DNA of 64,000 bases from assembly GCA_031308135.1 (NCBI GenBank), contig JAHLJT010000631.1, forward strand, positions 193,200,549 through 193,264,548. The letters run 5' to 3'. Positions 10,921-23,960 of this stretch are shown one piece after another. Each line of letters starts with the position of its first letter. Position 1 is the first letter of the stretch. The translations under genes were made by a program, and so were the position numbers. This stretch comes from Acheta domesticus (Eukaryota; Arthropoda; Insecta; Orthoptera; Gryllidae). The notes below the pieces were generated by a model, which was given only the letters and a program-made list of their open reading frames with translations, was not told the DNA's origin and did not search any database.

Positions 10921-13900
10921 CCAGAGAAAGCGAGAGCGTGTGGTTGGAGTGGACTACACTTTGGATGCGATTCCAAGTCCTTGGCGATTTGTGTTCTCTC
11001 ATACTGGGAAATGCTGCTTATTTGTAACACTTTATTAATTATTTATTGATTTACTCTTTATTGTAATGTATGCATATTGATTATTTATTTATTTTTATTT
11101 ACATAATTTATGTATTATTTATTTATTACTGTATTAATACTCTTTAAAATATTATTTAAAACAGCTTATTTTTTATTTCTATTTTAAAAACAATAAACCA
11201 CTTCCAAATGATATTATAGTTTAAATTATTTTATATAAATGAAAACATTCCTCATTTTATCATCTTTATCGAATCGTTAGTTTATAACCATCACATAATT
11301 TCTTTACATTTAGTGTCTTGTAATAATTTTGTTTTCCCTTTTCATTTGTAGCTTCGTGTATTTGAACTTGATTTTTGGCGTACGAAATATTCAAAATGAA
11401 GCTTAAGATTAACACAAAATTGTGGGTTTTGAACTATAGAGTTTGAGGTATGGAAGGTTTTATGACGTAAAAGCATCAAAGAACGTTTTTCATTATTTCG
11501 CCTTTCAATCAGACGTATGAAAAAGTATTGGATTTTTAAAATTTCATTTTCTTTCTTGTTGCTCTTGGGGAGAGAGCAGGAGCAAATCGATGAAAGCAAC
11601 CATGGTTGCGAGACGTAAAGCGTCGCGAAATGAAATAATTCAGTCCATCGCCTAGAAACATCCGAGAAAATAGAACAAAGAGAAGCGTTGTCGATGGAAT
11701 CCAATTTTATAACTCGGCGAAGAATTTACTGGAAGTGGATATATAGTGACAGCATACTTTCATAGAATTTTCTGACACTAACGCTGGAGATGGCTATGAT
11801 TTGAAGACAGACTTTGAAACATGACGAATGCAGCGTCAAGTCGATTATTTAAACTTAGCCTGCGAATTAAATCTAAAATCAAATTGAAATCTTCGCCATT
11901 AAGATATTTGGTGCAAGGAACATTAACAATCATAAAAACGAGGCTACGGAAACAATCATACATTTTATTTTAACTAATGAACCTCAAATTTTACTCTCAG
12001 AGTTTCAAATAGTTGATAATAATCTTGTGAAAGGAAAACTAAGATATTGTAAAAGGGGTTTAATACTTTCTCTTGACCACGTGAAGGAATTGTATCACAA
12101 CCAGGAAAACAAGGAAAACGATATTGCAAACCCGCCAACGAATTGGAGTCTTATAACCTAAAACGCATACTATGTCCAGTTGATGCTTCCTATATGTGTG
12201 TCCTAGATAGACTTCGGCCTCCACGATTCGCATTAAACAATCTTGAACTTTTGCAACGCATAATTTACAAAGAATTTTATGTCAAAATAATTTGTTGATA
12301 ACAGTTTAAAAAAAATTTAAAAAATTAATGCATCTAAATTCTTTTATAAATCTTAAAATTTGTCTCATACTGCCTTTTTGTAGCCTGCAATTCAAATATT
12401 TCATTAACTTCTGCATTCCTAAATTTATCACTATCACAAGGTTATTCTCACACTTTGAGCCTTGACTCTGAGAAACGAGCCGTGTATCTGTGGTGTGGCT
12501 CACAGCCAATACCGCGAGGCCTTGTTTAGAACGACACTGCGTACTCTTCCTTTGTGCACAAAATTGTGATCTTGAAGGAATTTTAAAGCTGTATCTACAC
12601 TGAAACACATTTCACACGAAAGTACTAAATTAAAACAAGCTATTATTACAAAATAAAAATTGAAATTCAACATACAGAATGTCAGCTATTCAAACTACGG
12701 AATGTCCTCATTAGTAGTTTTCTATCTTTCACTGCTTTTTTCTTCGATCTCGCGGAATAGGGAGTCGAATCGTATCCTGGAGCACGTTAAGGGAGAAGAA
12801 CCAAAAGAAGAAAGGTTCTCAAGACTAGAAAATAAAATTCATGACTTGGATTTCCTTCTGATTTTTAATCTTAAAACAGAAAGAACATTATAAACTTTCA
12901 TCGTAATGAAAAGAACTCGAGACAAAAATAATCACAAAACAGGACTTAAATAGAAAAAAAATCCTAAGAAGAGCTCTTTTCTTCTGCTCTTAACTAGAAA
13001 ATGATGTCGTGGGCATCGCAGCCACTTTTCGTGCTTCATCACAGCAATTACTCCAACTATACCGGGAAGTTCTACTACACAAGGGCGTTTCCAAGAAGAC
13101 AATTCTCTAGAAATATCTCTAGTAGTTTCTTTGGCCTTTGGCTTTAATCCTGCGCTGTTTCCTCAAGAAAAATGTTCCGTCGGAAACTGCGAGCGGCGCG
13201 ACTTCGGTCTGCGCAGATGTAGGCTCCTGATAAGCGAGCGCAGCGAGTGCCAAAAGTACAGTACTCTTGGTAGGACATTAGTTCACTGTTGTCAAAGTCG
13301 ATGCCACGAGAGGGAGTCCGTGGCTTGAAATCGCCTCTCCACGCAGTTCATTATCCCGTCACCAGAGACAACACCATTCCTCTTGTAAAACGGGCGGGGT
13401 TACTAATAGTTTCCTTTCCCGACGCTAGTTGCGCAGAGAAGCTCGTGGCATGCTACGGTGCCACGACGCGTGCCAGTGTCACCAGTAGAAGACCTTGAGA
13501 CCACTGCATTAATCGGTAGACTGAGTAGACGCAAAGATTCAACAAACAATTACTTTCATATGAGTATCATTGAAATATTTATACTTTTTTGAAAGCTTAG
13601 CGAAATTACATAGTCTAACGTATTAACGCTCATTTTAAACAAATTGAATGGAGTCTTAGGAGAATAAGTTTAAACGAATGAAAGCTTTGCGTTATTTTGA
13701 GAAAAATGAGCATGTTTAAAAAAAAAATTTATCTATTGCAAATATTCCAACTTTGTAATCGAGAGGGAAACAGAAGTAATGTGTCACAAAAATATCTAAT
13801 TAAATGTCGAGATGAAAATAGAAAGGGAAGGAGAAATATGAGTGACAAGTCTCAATCGCAAGTATCAAGGAAGATTTTTTTTTTTTAGTGTTAAAGTCGG

Positions 13901-15480
13901 ATATAAGAAAAAGTCAAGTTGAAGTAAGCAGAGGCGAAATTCAAATGATGGGAATGATGGTGCGTAGCTACGTAAGAACGTTGTAAATCGAGAACTTGGC
14001 AAAGCAAGATTGTTTTGATGCAAGTACGTGTAAAAGCACAAATGAAACCAAATGAGAACCAAGCGTGTGGAAACATACTGCGAGTGTTTCGAAACGAGAG
14101 GATGGTCACACAATTGGAAGATAGAACGAGAGCGTGGCGAAGTGAGAGCGTCATGAAATGATATTGATTAGAACAGTAGTGAAGTAAGATAAATTTTAAG
14201 TGCTTCGCAGAGCTAGATAGTTACGATGCAAGAGTGTGAAATTACAAGCGACGCAAAGCCAGAGCACATCGAAGACACAGCAAGACGAGACAAATGGAAG
14301 AGCGATTTAAGAAAACAAAATGGGGGAAGAGAAGGGGGAAAAGAAATTAAAGGGGAAGAAGACTTTTAAAAAATGCTTTATATGTTGAATTTCTTTATGA
14401 TTGTATTAATTTGTATGTTGATAAATTAAATAAAATTAAAATAAAATATTTTACGATATTCACGATATTTATATGAATCAGGCATGTCAATGTCACAGGC
14501 ACGGGAACAAGGTTAAGGGAGTTCGTAGGCCAGGTACACTGAGAGAAGGTTAAAAGTAAGGGCTATACAAATTTCTCGGAGGTGGCACTACTTCATTGGA
14601 TTCCTGGCCCAAGACACTCTTTGGGAGAAGTCATCTAATAGTTACTGCTTCAAATTTAGGTATAGTAGTTTTCATTTACAATTTTATGAATGACATTCAT
14701 TACTAAAATTTAAAGTAATCAATTTCGAATAAAATTAAATATTTTGAATTCAATGATCTTGAATTATTAATGGCATTTATTTACGAGTAAAACATGGGAT
14801 TTACCTTCCTATGTCCAAGTTACGAACAAAGATTCATGTCTCTTAAAACTGATCTACCTGCCTATAAGAGTGACATAACAAATCAAAGAAGAGGTTACAG
14901 AGTACATAGAGACTTGTTCATTTACTTCACATTATTGTTATATAAAATTAACAAAATCATTTAATAAAATAACATACAACAAAAAACAGGCAAATAATAA
15001 CATTTTTCATATTCAAACACATTTTTTAAAATGTTTACACAAGGCAAAAATCTAAAAAAATAAACACGTAATAAAGTAATAAGTAATCAACTGTATAAAT
15101 AAAATTAAAATCTCGGTTGATTGAAAAATCCAACAAACACTTTCTTAAGAAGCTACAATTCGTCGTGATACTTCGAACGTGCTTGGGGCTTATCATACTC
15201 CCTACAGCTTGCGCTTATGCACGCTTTTCTTTATTTAGGAGAAATGAGAGCGATGTCAAGGAAAGTTACCCATCCCTAAAGATTACCAGGTTTCCCAGGC
15301 GGGCAAGTTGCTCATGAGGTCCGAGTTTGACTTGCCTGACGTAAATTTTTATACAAGTAATAATTTTTATACTTTACATTGTTTTAAAACTACTATTTTA
15401 CTATAAATAATTTTAATGATTTGACAAATATATAATTTTAAGTACTTATATTTATGGGTGAATTTAAAAAAGTCCTATAG
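10921..15480. other. AT-rich non-coding DNA with a GC-richer patch
   Basis: Mostly AT-rich. About 13,000-13,500 has intermediate GC and a few overlapping short frames of 60-70 codons with no known motif. A run of T interrupts 13,876-13,887. From 13,900 to 14,340 the + strand is purine-rich with loosely recurring AGAGCGTGGCGAAGTGAGAG-like words, possibly a very old tandem repeat. A 120-codon minus frame at 11,342-11,704 in AT-rich DNA has no recognisable feature. Confidence 0.45.
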
Positions 15481-15489
15481 ATTGTGTAA

Positions 15490-15800
15490 TGGAGAGCATG
15501 AATCATTCGGAGTCGCTAGTAAGCGAGAGAAAGCCGGAGAGAGAGGGGAAGGCGACAGCGGAGCGAGAGGCCGTCGAGAAGAAAGCACGGAGACCCGGGT
15601 GCATGCTCAGATCTGGGCCGATCCAGGCCGCCGGCAAATCGGCTGCGTCGAAATGGAAAGCGCTTCTGCGACGCAACCGCACCCCATCCCCTCCAGTTGC
15701 ACTTCGGCGCCTGGGGATCCCGCACGCCGAAGGTCCTGGGGCGCCCTAGGGCAGGGCGCGCGCTGGCGCCTGCTCCCGAAACGGAAATTCGGGTATCAGG
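15490..15800. other. CpG-rich patch without an array
   Basis: A 300-base CpG-rich island (CAGGCCGCCGGCAAATCGG, GGGCGCGCGCTGGCGCC) with frames open in two + phases and one minus phase. No exon, signal or family match is recognised. Unlike most islands here it contains no tandem array. Confidence 0.5.
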
Positions 15801-15949
15801 CTCAGCTCAGGGCCAACAGGATCAAAATGGAATGAAAAATCTAATGAACTACAAAAATTTAAAACAGTATTTTTAGTCTCTTTCATTACTGTTAATATTT
15901 TTATATTCTATGGACCACGCGAAATGTGCATTTATGCACGTAAGACATT

Positions 15950-16110
15950 GTTTGGGAGGATCAGCACTTCAGCTGGGTCCATTTTTACACCCCAGGGTAG
16001 ATAGACGTGGGGGTTATTAATATAATAATAATAATAATATATTATTGTTATTATTATTTGTTCGCGTACAGACCGTCTCGAACCACGCGTACATATATAC
16101 TGCCTTTACT
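15950..16110 (-). mobile_element. SINE-like repeat, family B, copy 1
   Basis: GGATCAGCACTTCAGCTGGG, then CCATTTTTACACCCCAG, then an AAT-rich insertion and CTCGAACCACGCG (minus strand GGTTCGAG, a partial Pol III B-box). The same block order occurs 200 bases downstream. The copy is degenerate; the minus orientation is inferred from the B-box-like end. Confidence 0.5.
16020..16059. repeat. (AAT)n / (ATT)n microsatellite
   Basis: TAATAATAATAATAATA passes directly into ATTATTGTTATTATTATT, so the AAT tract is followed by its own complement and could form a small AT hairpin. It sits inside the SINE-like copy. Confidence 0.9.
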
Positions 16111-16149
16111 GGGGCTCAGAAACATCTCGGTGGCTAGGCATGAAACATG

Positions 16150-16320
16150 AGGGGGGGATCAGCATTTAACTGAATTCCATTTTTATCTCCCAGGTTTGTT
16201 AGCCCTGGGGATATGGATGATGAAATGATGATGATAGTGAGGGGTGAAAGGACGGCACACACATACAGATCTACATAAATACACCCATGTCCGAGGCCGG
16301 ACTCGAACCCGCGACATATG
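16150..16320 (-). mobile_element. tRNA-derived SINE-like repeat, family B, copy 2
   Basis: On the minus strand the copy begins with ATGTCGCGGGTTCGAGTCC. GGTTCGAGTCC fits the Pol III B-box GGTTCGANNCC exactly, followed by GGCCTCGGACATGGGTGTA. It ends in CTGGGAGATAAAAATGG and GCTGATCCC near 16,155, the blocks shared with the copy at 15,950. No intact A-box or cloverleaf is present, so it is not a tRNA gene. Confidence 0.6.
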
Positions 16321-19300
16321 ATTACTTAGTTGAAATAAAAAGCAATTCAATTATTTTTAAAGTTTTGGACAGTTTTGGATCAGTCTTGTCAGCCGATTCC
16401 ATCAGCCTTCTATGTCCAATGGGGATCTGGAAAGCAACTTCAAACTGCCCAACCCTCGTGACACTCCTGTGTTTCGTGTCGGGTTGCCCTCAATAAAAAT
16501 AAAAGAAAATGAGATAACACTGACCATGTCTGTGTAATCTGGAAACATTTTTCGTTGAGAACATTTGTCCCAGTGTAATGACGATTGAAACTTAATGTTC
16601 ATACGTGATGAGATGACGATGTACATAAACCCTAAAAAACAGAAAAGTTAAAAAGGAACTGTATTGGAATAGGGTATCAGCACAATTTGGGAGAAGGTTG
16701 TTCTTCGCAGGCATTGAAAGTGTTACCTTTCACGATATTGTGGTGAAACGAGTGGAACTTCTAAGATTTTTGAGCGGAGTTAGGGAAGGGAGGGCGTAAC
16801 AAGTAAATTTTAACTTATCAAGAATTAGTTACTCGTACGGAAAACGAGTGGAATATCCATAATACTGTGGTCACTACAACGTTATTCTCTTAGTACTTCT
16901 GTTGTTTTTTCTTGCTTCTCATACTGATTCTTTGCTTGATTCCTACTGCTTCTGTTAATGAGTTGTTCGCGAATAGTTTTCAAAACATTTAACCAACTAA
17001 GAAATCTTCGCGTCAAGAATTCCTTCCTTCTTCCAGAATGGTTGGAAACAAATGTTTGAAAATATATTTTACACTTAGATATACAATATAAGAAAAAGTT
17101 CCCTGTTTTAATAAGTTTTATTTACATTTATTTGAACGGTATTTACAATAATTTTGTTCCTTCCATGTAGAGAATGATTTTTGAAGAAAAATTAACACTT
17201 TTTAAATTGCTGATTAAAGAGGTGTCATGTCCTTGTTTATAAAACAAATGTAGGTTTATGCAACTTGATAGATATAACTTATATTTACAAAACACTTTTT
17301 TGGTCTTTAAAATAAATATTCAAATAGGTCTTTAAGCATATTTAATTGGTTATTTTATACAACATTGGCCATTAACATGAACGAAGTTGGAAATATCAGA
17401 AACTTAAAAATCCGATTCTCAACAAGGAATACAATTTTAGTCAAGTTTAAAGCATTATAAATTTTCTACAATACTTCAAAAAAGTCGATACAGACACTAA
17501 GAAGCAAACAGCTTGTATATTCATTTTCTGCTGCGTGTGTCTCGCTCATAAAAAAGAGAAGGCCTGTTTCAAAAGACGAAGCAATCCCAAACTTTACAAC
17601 ACCCGTTCTCTGCAATATTTATGGAGAAATAACCTTATCGTGGCGATCGGAAGAGAAGATTGATTAACTCATGGAAAATCGAAACCCACTCATGCGGCAG
17701 AAATGTAATTCCGGCGAGCAGTTAAAGAAGTCGGCTGAAAACAAGGAAGGAAGGAATGAATGAATGAAGATACAGGACTGAGCCGGAGAGCAGTAGCTGG
17801 GATCCACATAACGGGGCTCGAGGAAAGAAATGGTTCAGACATCTTTTAAGGATGGGCGGCGATACAGCTCTTAACTATAAATCACAAGAAAAATCAATAG
17901 CCGGCGAAGGCAGAGGAGGGGGAGTATTCCACTGGGGCCGTGAAAAAACTGAAGCACGATGGGGATGTATAATTCTGTCTCAACACCAACGTAAACACCT
18001 TAAAGACCATACATCTTTCCAATATACCAATTGATCATCGCCCTTAAAAATAGACATTAAGAATACACGAACCATCTTCTGTCGGATTATGATTGAGCGA
18101 TTCCTCTTTGGCAACTGAGATGCCGTGAGCTAGATTGTTACAGTTTTGTCGACAAAGATGAGCTCGAAATATTGTTAGAAAAAACTAGCGCAACACTTGA
18201 TTTTCTAATATATTTTACTACTTTAAATTGGGAGATTGAGAAATACTTATAATCGAAATACAAAAAAATGATTACTTATTTATTTAATTTGAATATATTA
18301 GAAGCTGGCCGTAACTATAAATTGAATCAGGCAGTGGATCGACCAAAGTGACAAAATGAAAAAAAACAAAACAACAAAACGTACGGATGTATATATACTA
18401 CAATATGTGTGTATAAATCTCAGAAAATTGGCCTTATTAATTTTTTTCTTTAAAAATATTTTGTCTGATCGTAAAACGCAGCGCGAAGTTTTCATAAGTA
18501 ACGGTATAAAGGATCGTGGTAAAGACGATATATTTTGAAATTTATTTAATTATTAAATTTTGGAATTTTCAAAGCTCTAGTGACATTTAATAAAACTATT
18601 TCACCGATATAATTTTTGGTATATTCTTAAGGCAATTATGTTAAATACATAGAGTTTTGCTTCTAACAAGTTACTCAAAACCAATCTTCCATCCCCATAT
18701 AATTTGTCATTACGGTAGTGAACAAATGAATAGACAACAGTTTATAGCTTTTAACAGTTTATAGTTATAAATGAAAATTCTGAGTCAAGTAGATAATGCA
18801 TTTTATTTCTCATTAATAATTGAAGTTATAATTTTAAAATTAACCACAATTTATCTAAACGAATAGTTCATAAATAAAATTTTTCAAACTTAATTGGAAA
18901 TGTAAATGCAAAAAAAGTTGTAGTAGCTGAATTTCCGACTTTCAGAAGTATCTTTCCATTATGTTCGTTATTTAGTTGTAAGCTTTCAAACAAGGCAAAT
19001 TTGGATGGCCAGTAATTTTTATTATTTCTTGTTCTTGCACGACTAGATGTTCCATATTCCATGTTACTTTGGCAATATCTTTGTTTTCTTTTCCATTTCT
19101 CAGTCATATTTACTACTCAATCTTTTAAAATTGCTGTTATTGGTTGAGGGAAGTTTCTTTTAATAATGCGTGTTTACAAACATGCCTGATAAAATTCTTC
19201 AAACAGTAGCCGCACACACATTTTCTACTCTCTTCTATAAATTTTGGTTTTTCATCTTCAATTCCACTTACAATTTCTACCGCTGATGCTTAACCAAATC

Positions 19301-20040
19301 GCACTGCGTTCTTTGAGTCGCCCATTGCGCGTTTACATTCTGAAGAAAAACTGCACGTTGAAGTGATAAAACCAGAGCAATTATTCTCCAGCGATAAAAT
19401 ACGCTGATTGATTCACAAGGGAAATTTAAACCGCATTTGTTTTAAACTTCATGAGTGGAGTAGTAAAATAATATAACAAAAATATGGTTATGAGTAAATA
19501 ATTAATTGTTTGGTATTTTGTAGATTAATATCGCCAATAATTCTATCAACTAGCAATTATTTCACAAACAGTGATTAAATTCTTAATTTATGATACACAA
19601 AATCTGTTTCGGTAATCACAATTACTTTACTGAGAGTAAAGACGTTACTCAAATATTGCAATTTCAATTCACACAAGGGATGTGCGTGACCCCGGACGCT
19701 CTGACTCGCATGAAAATGTGATAAAAATATAAATCGCATATTTTCAAACAGTGGTTTGAGTCAGTATCTTCTCTCTGAAAAACTGTCTTACCGCGGGAAA
19801 CATTAAAATGATCACGCATTCAGAAGATAAATTTTTCCTTATGCGATTTTTAGTCCCCGCATTTGCAGAGATCAGTGGTGAACTGAAAATCCATACGCTC
19901 TTGCCCAATCAAATAGTGACACTGCGTACTCTTTTAAAGTTCCTAATTGTTTACTGCCTGTCGCCCTTGATGTGAACTCGATATAATTTTCCAAACACAT
20001 AATCTAATATTACCTTTCAATTTGATTTACATAGAATTTT
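16321..20040. other. AT-rich non-coding DNA
   Basis: No gene is recognised in 3.7 kb. A minor GGAAGGAAGGAATGAATGAA tract lies at 17,745-17,765. Between 18,868 and about 19,330 the minus strand holds two short frames, with CVCGYC...HVCKH residues in the upstream one, separated by stops; this could be a decayed gene fragment and is listed among the findings. Nothing else stands out. Confidence 0.45.
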
Positions 20041-20044
20041 ATGT

Positions 20045-20170
20045 TAAAAATAAATAAATAAAAAAGCCATTGATCCCAATGTTGGACAAGGCCTCCCTCT
20101 AAAATGGTGGGGTGGTTCAAAGTTGAAACCGCATTCAGGTGAGCTTGTCCTGGAGGGCCTTTATTCTAAG
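20045..20170 (-). mobile_element. Possible non-LTR retrotransposon 3' end fragment
   Basis: On the minus strand the segment reads GGAGGCCTTGTCCAACATTG then GGGATCAATGG and an A/T-rich tail with TTTATTTATTTATTT. A GAGGCCT-TGTCCAACA-TGGGA phrase followed by a simple tail is typical of 3' ends of several insect non-LTR retrotransposons, as I recall. No reverse-transcriptase residues are visible upstream, so the copy is very short. Confidence 0.35.
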
Positions 20171-21375
20171 CGAATTGTCCACTGTCTATATTATTGACTC
20201 TGATCACTTTATTCTTTGACCAGATTGGTGTTGTCCACTGTCCATGCAATTGGCCACTGGCCACATTATTGTCCACTTATTTAGTGACTACTGATTATAT
20301 TACCATCACTAACCACTGTTCACATTGTTGACCACTGTCCATCTTGTTTGTTGCAATTCATGGTTGACAACAGTCCTGACCATTATTGTTCGTTGAACTC
20401 GAGGTAATTGTTGCACCTAAAATTGTCGCCTGCCTAGTGCAGTATCAAATTTTACGTTGATTTACGTTAATTAGCGTCTCATAAGTTTGCCTCAGGAGTT
20501 GAAGCTACGATTATAATGGTCTTCATAAGTGTGACCCTGTATGATATCGTCATTATCTTGTAATGCATTCAGTTTTGACACACTAGATGAAGATGGTTCT
20601 CACTCACACGTACGTGAAGTTTCCTTCAGATAGTGGTTCTTCCTATTCTTCAAAAATCACTATAAATCGTATTTTAATGCATTTGTGTCACATTCCCGGT
20701 GCATTATTATGGTACATAACACATTCGGAAACATAAAATTTTCGACTGCGCTGACGTTTCCACATTAAACATGTCCCGACTTTACCTCTAAGATTTTAAT
20801 AATATTCATGGGATTAATTCGCCTAGTGATGCCGATGTACACGTTTACCTCCTATTCATAATCAAAAACTCCAAAAATGGTCTACTGCATCATACGCATC
20901 ACATAACTAAAATAAGAACTTATTAGTGCATGTATAAGATGCCACAGCCTAAAAGTACTAACAAAAAACACACGTGTTTTGCATTCCAATGGAGCGTACT
21001 ATTGTAGTTGAGATAAGCGATTTATAACTTGAGGGCATTTTTGGTCTATTCGGAGCGTTTGAGATCACGTACATTCCTTGTCCGAACCGTAAACATCCAT
21101 TACACCACTTTTTAGTTTCAAACTAGAATTGCGGTTGTTTCTGTAGTTCCAACGGATCAGAACAAATTAAATGATACGCTAACCCAAAACAATGTCGGAA
21201 GTTGAGTGTGTTTTCCATTTCAAGGACTTGAGGGTGTTTTACTTCATAACCGAGGCGCATCCCCTTAAATTGGAAATTTTCGAATTCCCTGGGTTGAAAC
21301 TTGTGAGCGTTTCTGTCTCGAGTTGAGATTTCCTTCCGCACTTGCCAGGAAGCGGCGGGGAAGTAGACGAGAGAC

Positions 21376-21378
<3 letters not shown>
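20171..21378. other. Non-coding DNA with degenerate short repeats
   Basis: From 20,171 to 20,400 the words GTCCACTGTC, GGCCACATTATTGTCCAC and TTGACCACTGTCCA recur irregularly, suggesting an eroded tandem array of 12-20 bases. The remainder is unique AT-rich sequence with no recognised gene. Confidence 0.45.

Positions 21379-21446
<68 letters not shown>
21379..21446. repeat. (AG)n microsatellite, about 34 units
   Basis: An uninterrupted AG dinucleotide tract. Open frames crossing it read Arg-Glu or Ser-Leu repeats and are not taken as genes. Confidence 0.98.
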
Positions 21447-21450
<4 letters not shown>

Positions 21451-22572
21451 GAGTTGGAATGTCGGACGAAATGGAGTGGTGGAAATGTGCTTGGGGATGC
21501 AGTTGTGGTTAAGGAGAGACGCGGAGACGAACTAAGACACCGTGGTGTCTGCTGAAGCTCTGGAACGTTGCAAACACTTGTTACCAAACGATGGAAACAC
21601 GCGAATAAGAAGAAAAAGAAATTTGCAAAGGAGAGCTGGCTACAGAAGTTTCAGGTTGGAATTACTCACAGATTTTGAGATAGGTTCTGACTGTTGCTCG
21701 TTGACATGCATATCATTTCACAAATTTTCACGACTTCCTTCGCACATCAAAAAACAATTACTGGGATGAATCATCTTGTAAGCACCACTTGGCTTTCATA
21801 GCCTACTTGCTATTAAAATTTCAGTGCTGATAGCAAGCGAGCAGAGAAAAGGAGGAAAAGACAATTTCAATAGCTTGAACGAAAAAATGAGAGAAAAAAC
21901 AAAGGTGCAAATAAAAACATTTTGGATATTACGGCGACATGCTTTATTTTTAACACGTTTTATGTAGAATCAATTTAACCTGTGAATACTAAAGAGATAG
22001 GTTTCTAAAATTATGTGGGGGGGGGGGAGGAAACTGTAGGTAAGAAAAGGAACGAAAGAGGGAATTAATATATGGATGCGCGGCAAATAAACGAAATTAA
22101 TAGAGAATTATTGATCACAATTTAGATTCATATGAAGGACTGTCGAGAGACTGGAGAATTCTTTTTTGAAAATGCAATTGCTCATCACATGGACAGATCG
22201 AATGAATGAGAAGAAAGTAATGAAATTCGAAGAAGAAAGCTAGGTGGATTACAGTGCAGTGTAGAGATCATCTGGATTCAGCAGTGAGTGAGAGGTATAT
22301 GAAATGGAATGAAGTGACGCATGGCACAACGGGAGAGCTGGAGGCCAGTAGTAGGATGAATATAAAGAGAAATGCATAAAGAGATGGGCGCAGAGAAACA
22401 AAATACAGTGCACAGTGATACTTGAAATGAATTGGAACAAACCATTGTGAGAACTTGAGTAAGAGATGGAAGTAATATAGGGTAGCAATTTCAAATTACA
22501 TGAGAAGAAATATCTAATAGAGTGACGAAGCAGGAAGGGAGATTGTAGATGGGTACAGTATAAAGAAAAATA
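21447..22572. other. AT-rich non-coding DNA with an 11-base G run
   Basis: G11 at 22,017-22,027. The + strand becomes purine-rich after about 22,150, leading into the next array. No gene is seen. Confidence 0.5.
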
Positions 22573-22722
22573 GTGTAAGGGGAAGGAGTGTAAGGGGAAG
22601 GAGTGTAAGGGGAAGGAGTGTAAGGGGAAGGAGTGTAAGGGGAAGGAGTGTAAGGGGAAAGAGCGTAAGGGGAAAGAGTGTAAGGAGGAAGAGTGTAAGT
22701 GGGAAAAGTGGTAGGCTGGGAG
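22573..22722 (+). repeat. 15-bp minisatellite, about 10 units
   Basis: The unit is TGTAAGGGGAAGGAG, identical for the first six copies, then GGGGAAAGAG, GAGGAAGAG and GTGGGAAAAG variants. Just downstream, GTAGGCTGG-AG-GTGGAC occurs twice. A unit length divisible by three keeps a minus frame open (Ser-Pro-Tyr-Thr-Pro repeats); no start context or flanking homology supports coding. Confidence 0.95.
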
Positions 22723-22869
22723 AGTGGACAATGGGAGTGCGTAGGCTGGAAGGGTGGACGGAACACTACATCAGGGTGAAGACGATATCGAATAAGGGGA
22801 AAAAAAATGATCGTACGAGGGAAGCAAGAAAAGACGCAAAAAGCTGGGAGCATCCGTCGAGATATTAAG

Positions 22870-23960
22870 CAGTGCGAGTTCGTATTTGAAAAGCCCACGT
22901 CGAGTGAGGCCGGGCGGTCGCGCGGGGGTGCGCGCGGGGCGGTGGGAGCAGATCTGGCGCTGCGTGAAGAGCAGTTGAGGGCCGCGGAGGGCGCTCGGCG
23001 CTTTTTGTGAGAACTTGAAGTTTCTTCACGTAGCTGTTTCCGAACGGAAGGAGCCGGGCGGCGTCGAGGGCCCGAATATTGCCTACCTGGCGGCCGTTCC
23101 GCTCGCGAGTGGTGTCGCGAGGGCGAAACAGAGGCGCTGCAGTGGGCGTCGCGCGGGCGAGGGAGGGGCAGGGGGAGGGGGATTGGGTAATGGCCATTGG
23201 CGTTGCGTAGGGGTAGGGGGAATCTGAAACGGCGTGAAGGAGGGTGAAAGCGAGCGAGATGGGGGCAAGGATAGTGTGAAGGCAGGATTTGATGCGTATG
23301 GGAAGCCGCGGCCTACTGCGGGGAATGGGGCACGGATGGACGTGTGTGTGAAAACGAGTGCTGGAGAATGACGTAGGTACGAAGTAACGGAGAAGCGTGG
23401 GTGAAATCGAGGGTTGGGTGGGGGCGGGGCGAGGGCGGGTGCGGGGCGAAGGCGGGGCGAGGGCGGGGCGAGGGCGGGGCGAGGGCGGGGCGAGGGCGGG
23501 GCGAGGGCGGGGCGAGGGCGGGGCGAGGGCGGGGCGAGGGCGGGGCGAGGGCGGGGCGAGGGCGGGGCGAGGGCGGGGCGAGGGCGGGGCGAGGGCGGGG
23601 CGAGAGCGGGGCGCGGGCGGGGCGAGGGCGGGGCGAGGGCGGGGCGAGGGCGGGGCGAGGGCGGGGCGAGGGCGGGGCGAGGGCGGGGCGAGGGCGGGGC
23701 GAGAGCGGGGTGAGGGTGGGGCGAGGACGGGGCGAGGGCGAAAACAGATGTGGAAGGCGGGGAAGGAGAATGGAAGGAGGCGTGCAAGGGCGTAAAGGAG
23801 GCATGGAATGAGGAAGGAAGGAGGCGGGTAAGGCGTGGATGTGGGCGGGCTCAGAGAAGAGTGGAATGGGGGGGGGGCGTCGTCGGCAAGCGCGTTAACG
23901 CCTTTTAGAGAAGAGCTTGGGCTGCGCAGTTTTAGGGCGAGCAAGATAGCGTTCGCTTTC
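22870..23960. other. CpG-rich island with 11-bp array
   Basis: CpG-dense from 22,900 (GGCGGTCGCGCGGGGGTGCG) to about 23,930, with an 11-bp array in the second half. Frames are open in both directions over most of the island, with low-complexity peptides. No exon is recognised. Confidence 0.65.
23420..23740 (+). repeat. 11-bp minisatellite GGGGCGAGGGC, about 28 units
   Basis: Nearly perfect units with rare AGAGC, GCGGGC and GTGAGGGT variants near 23,605, 23,614 and 23,700-23,735. The G-rich strand is the + strand. The frequent GGGG and GGG runs at short spacing make it a candidate G-quadruplex-forming tract. Confidence 0.95.

Noticed and set aside
16280..16320. tRNA gene on the minus strand
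   Set aside because: Only a B-box-like end is present; no A-box, no cloverleaf, no acceptor stem. Better explained as a SINE.
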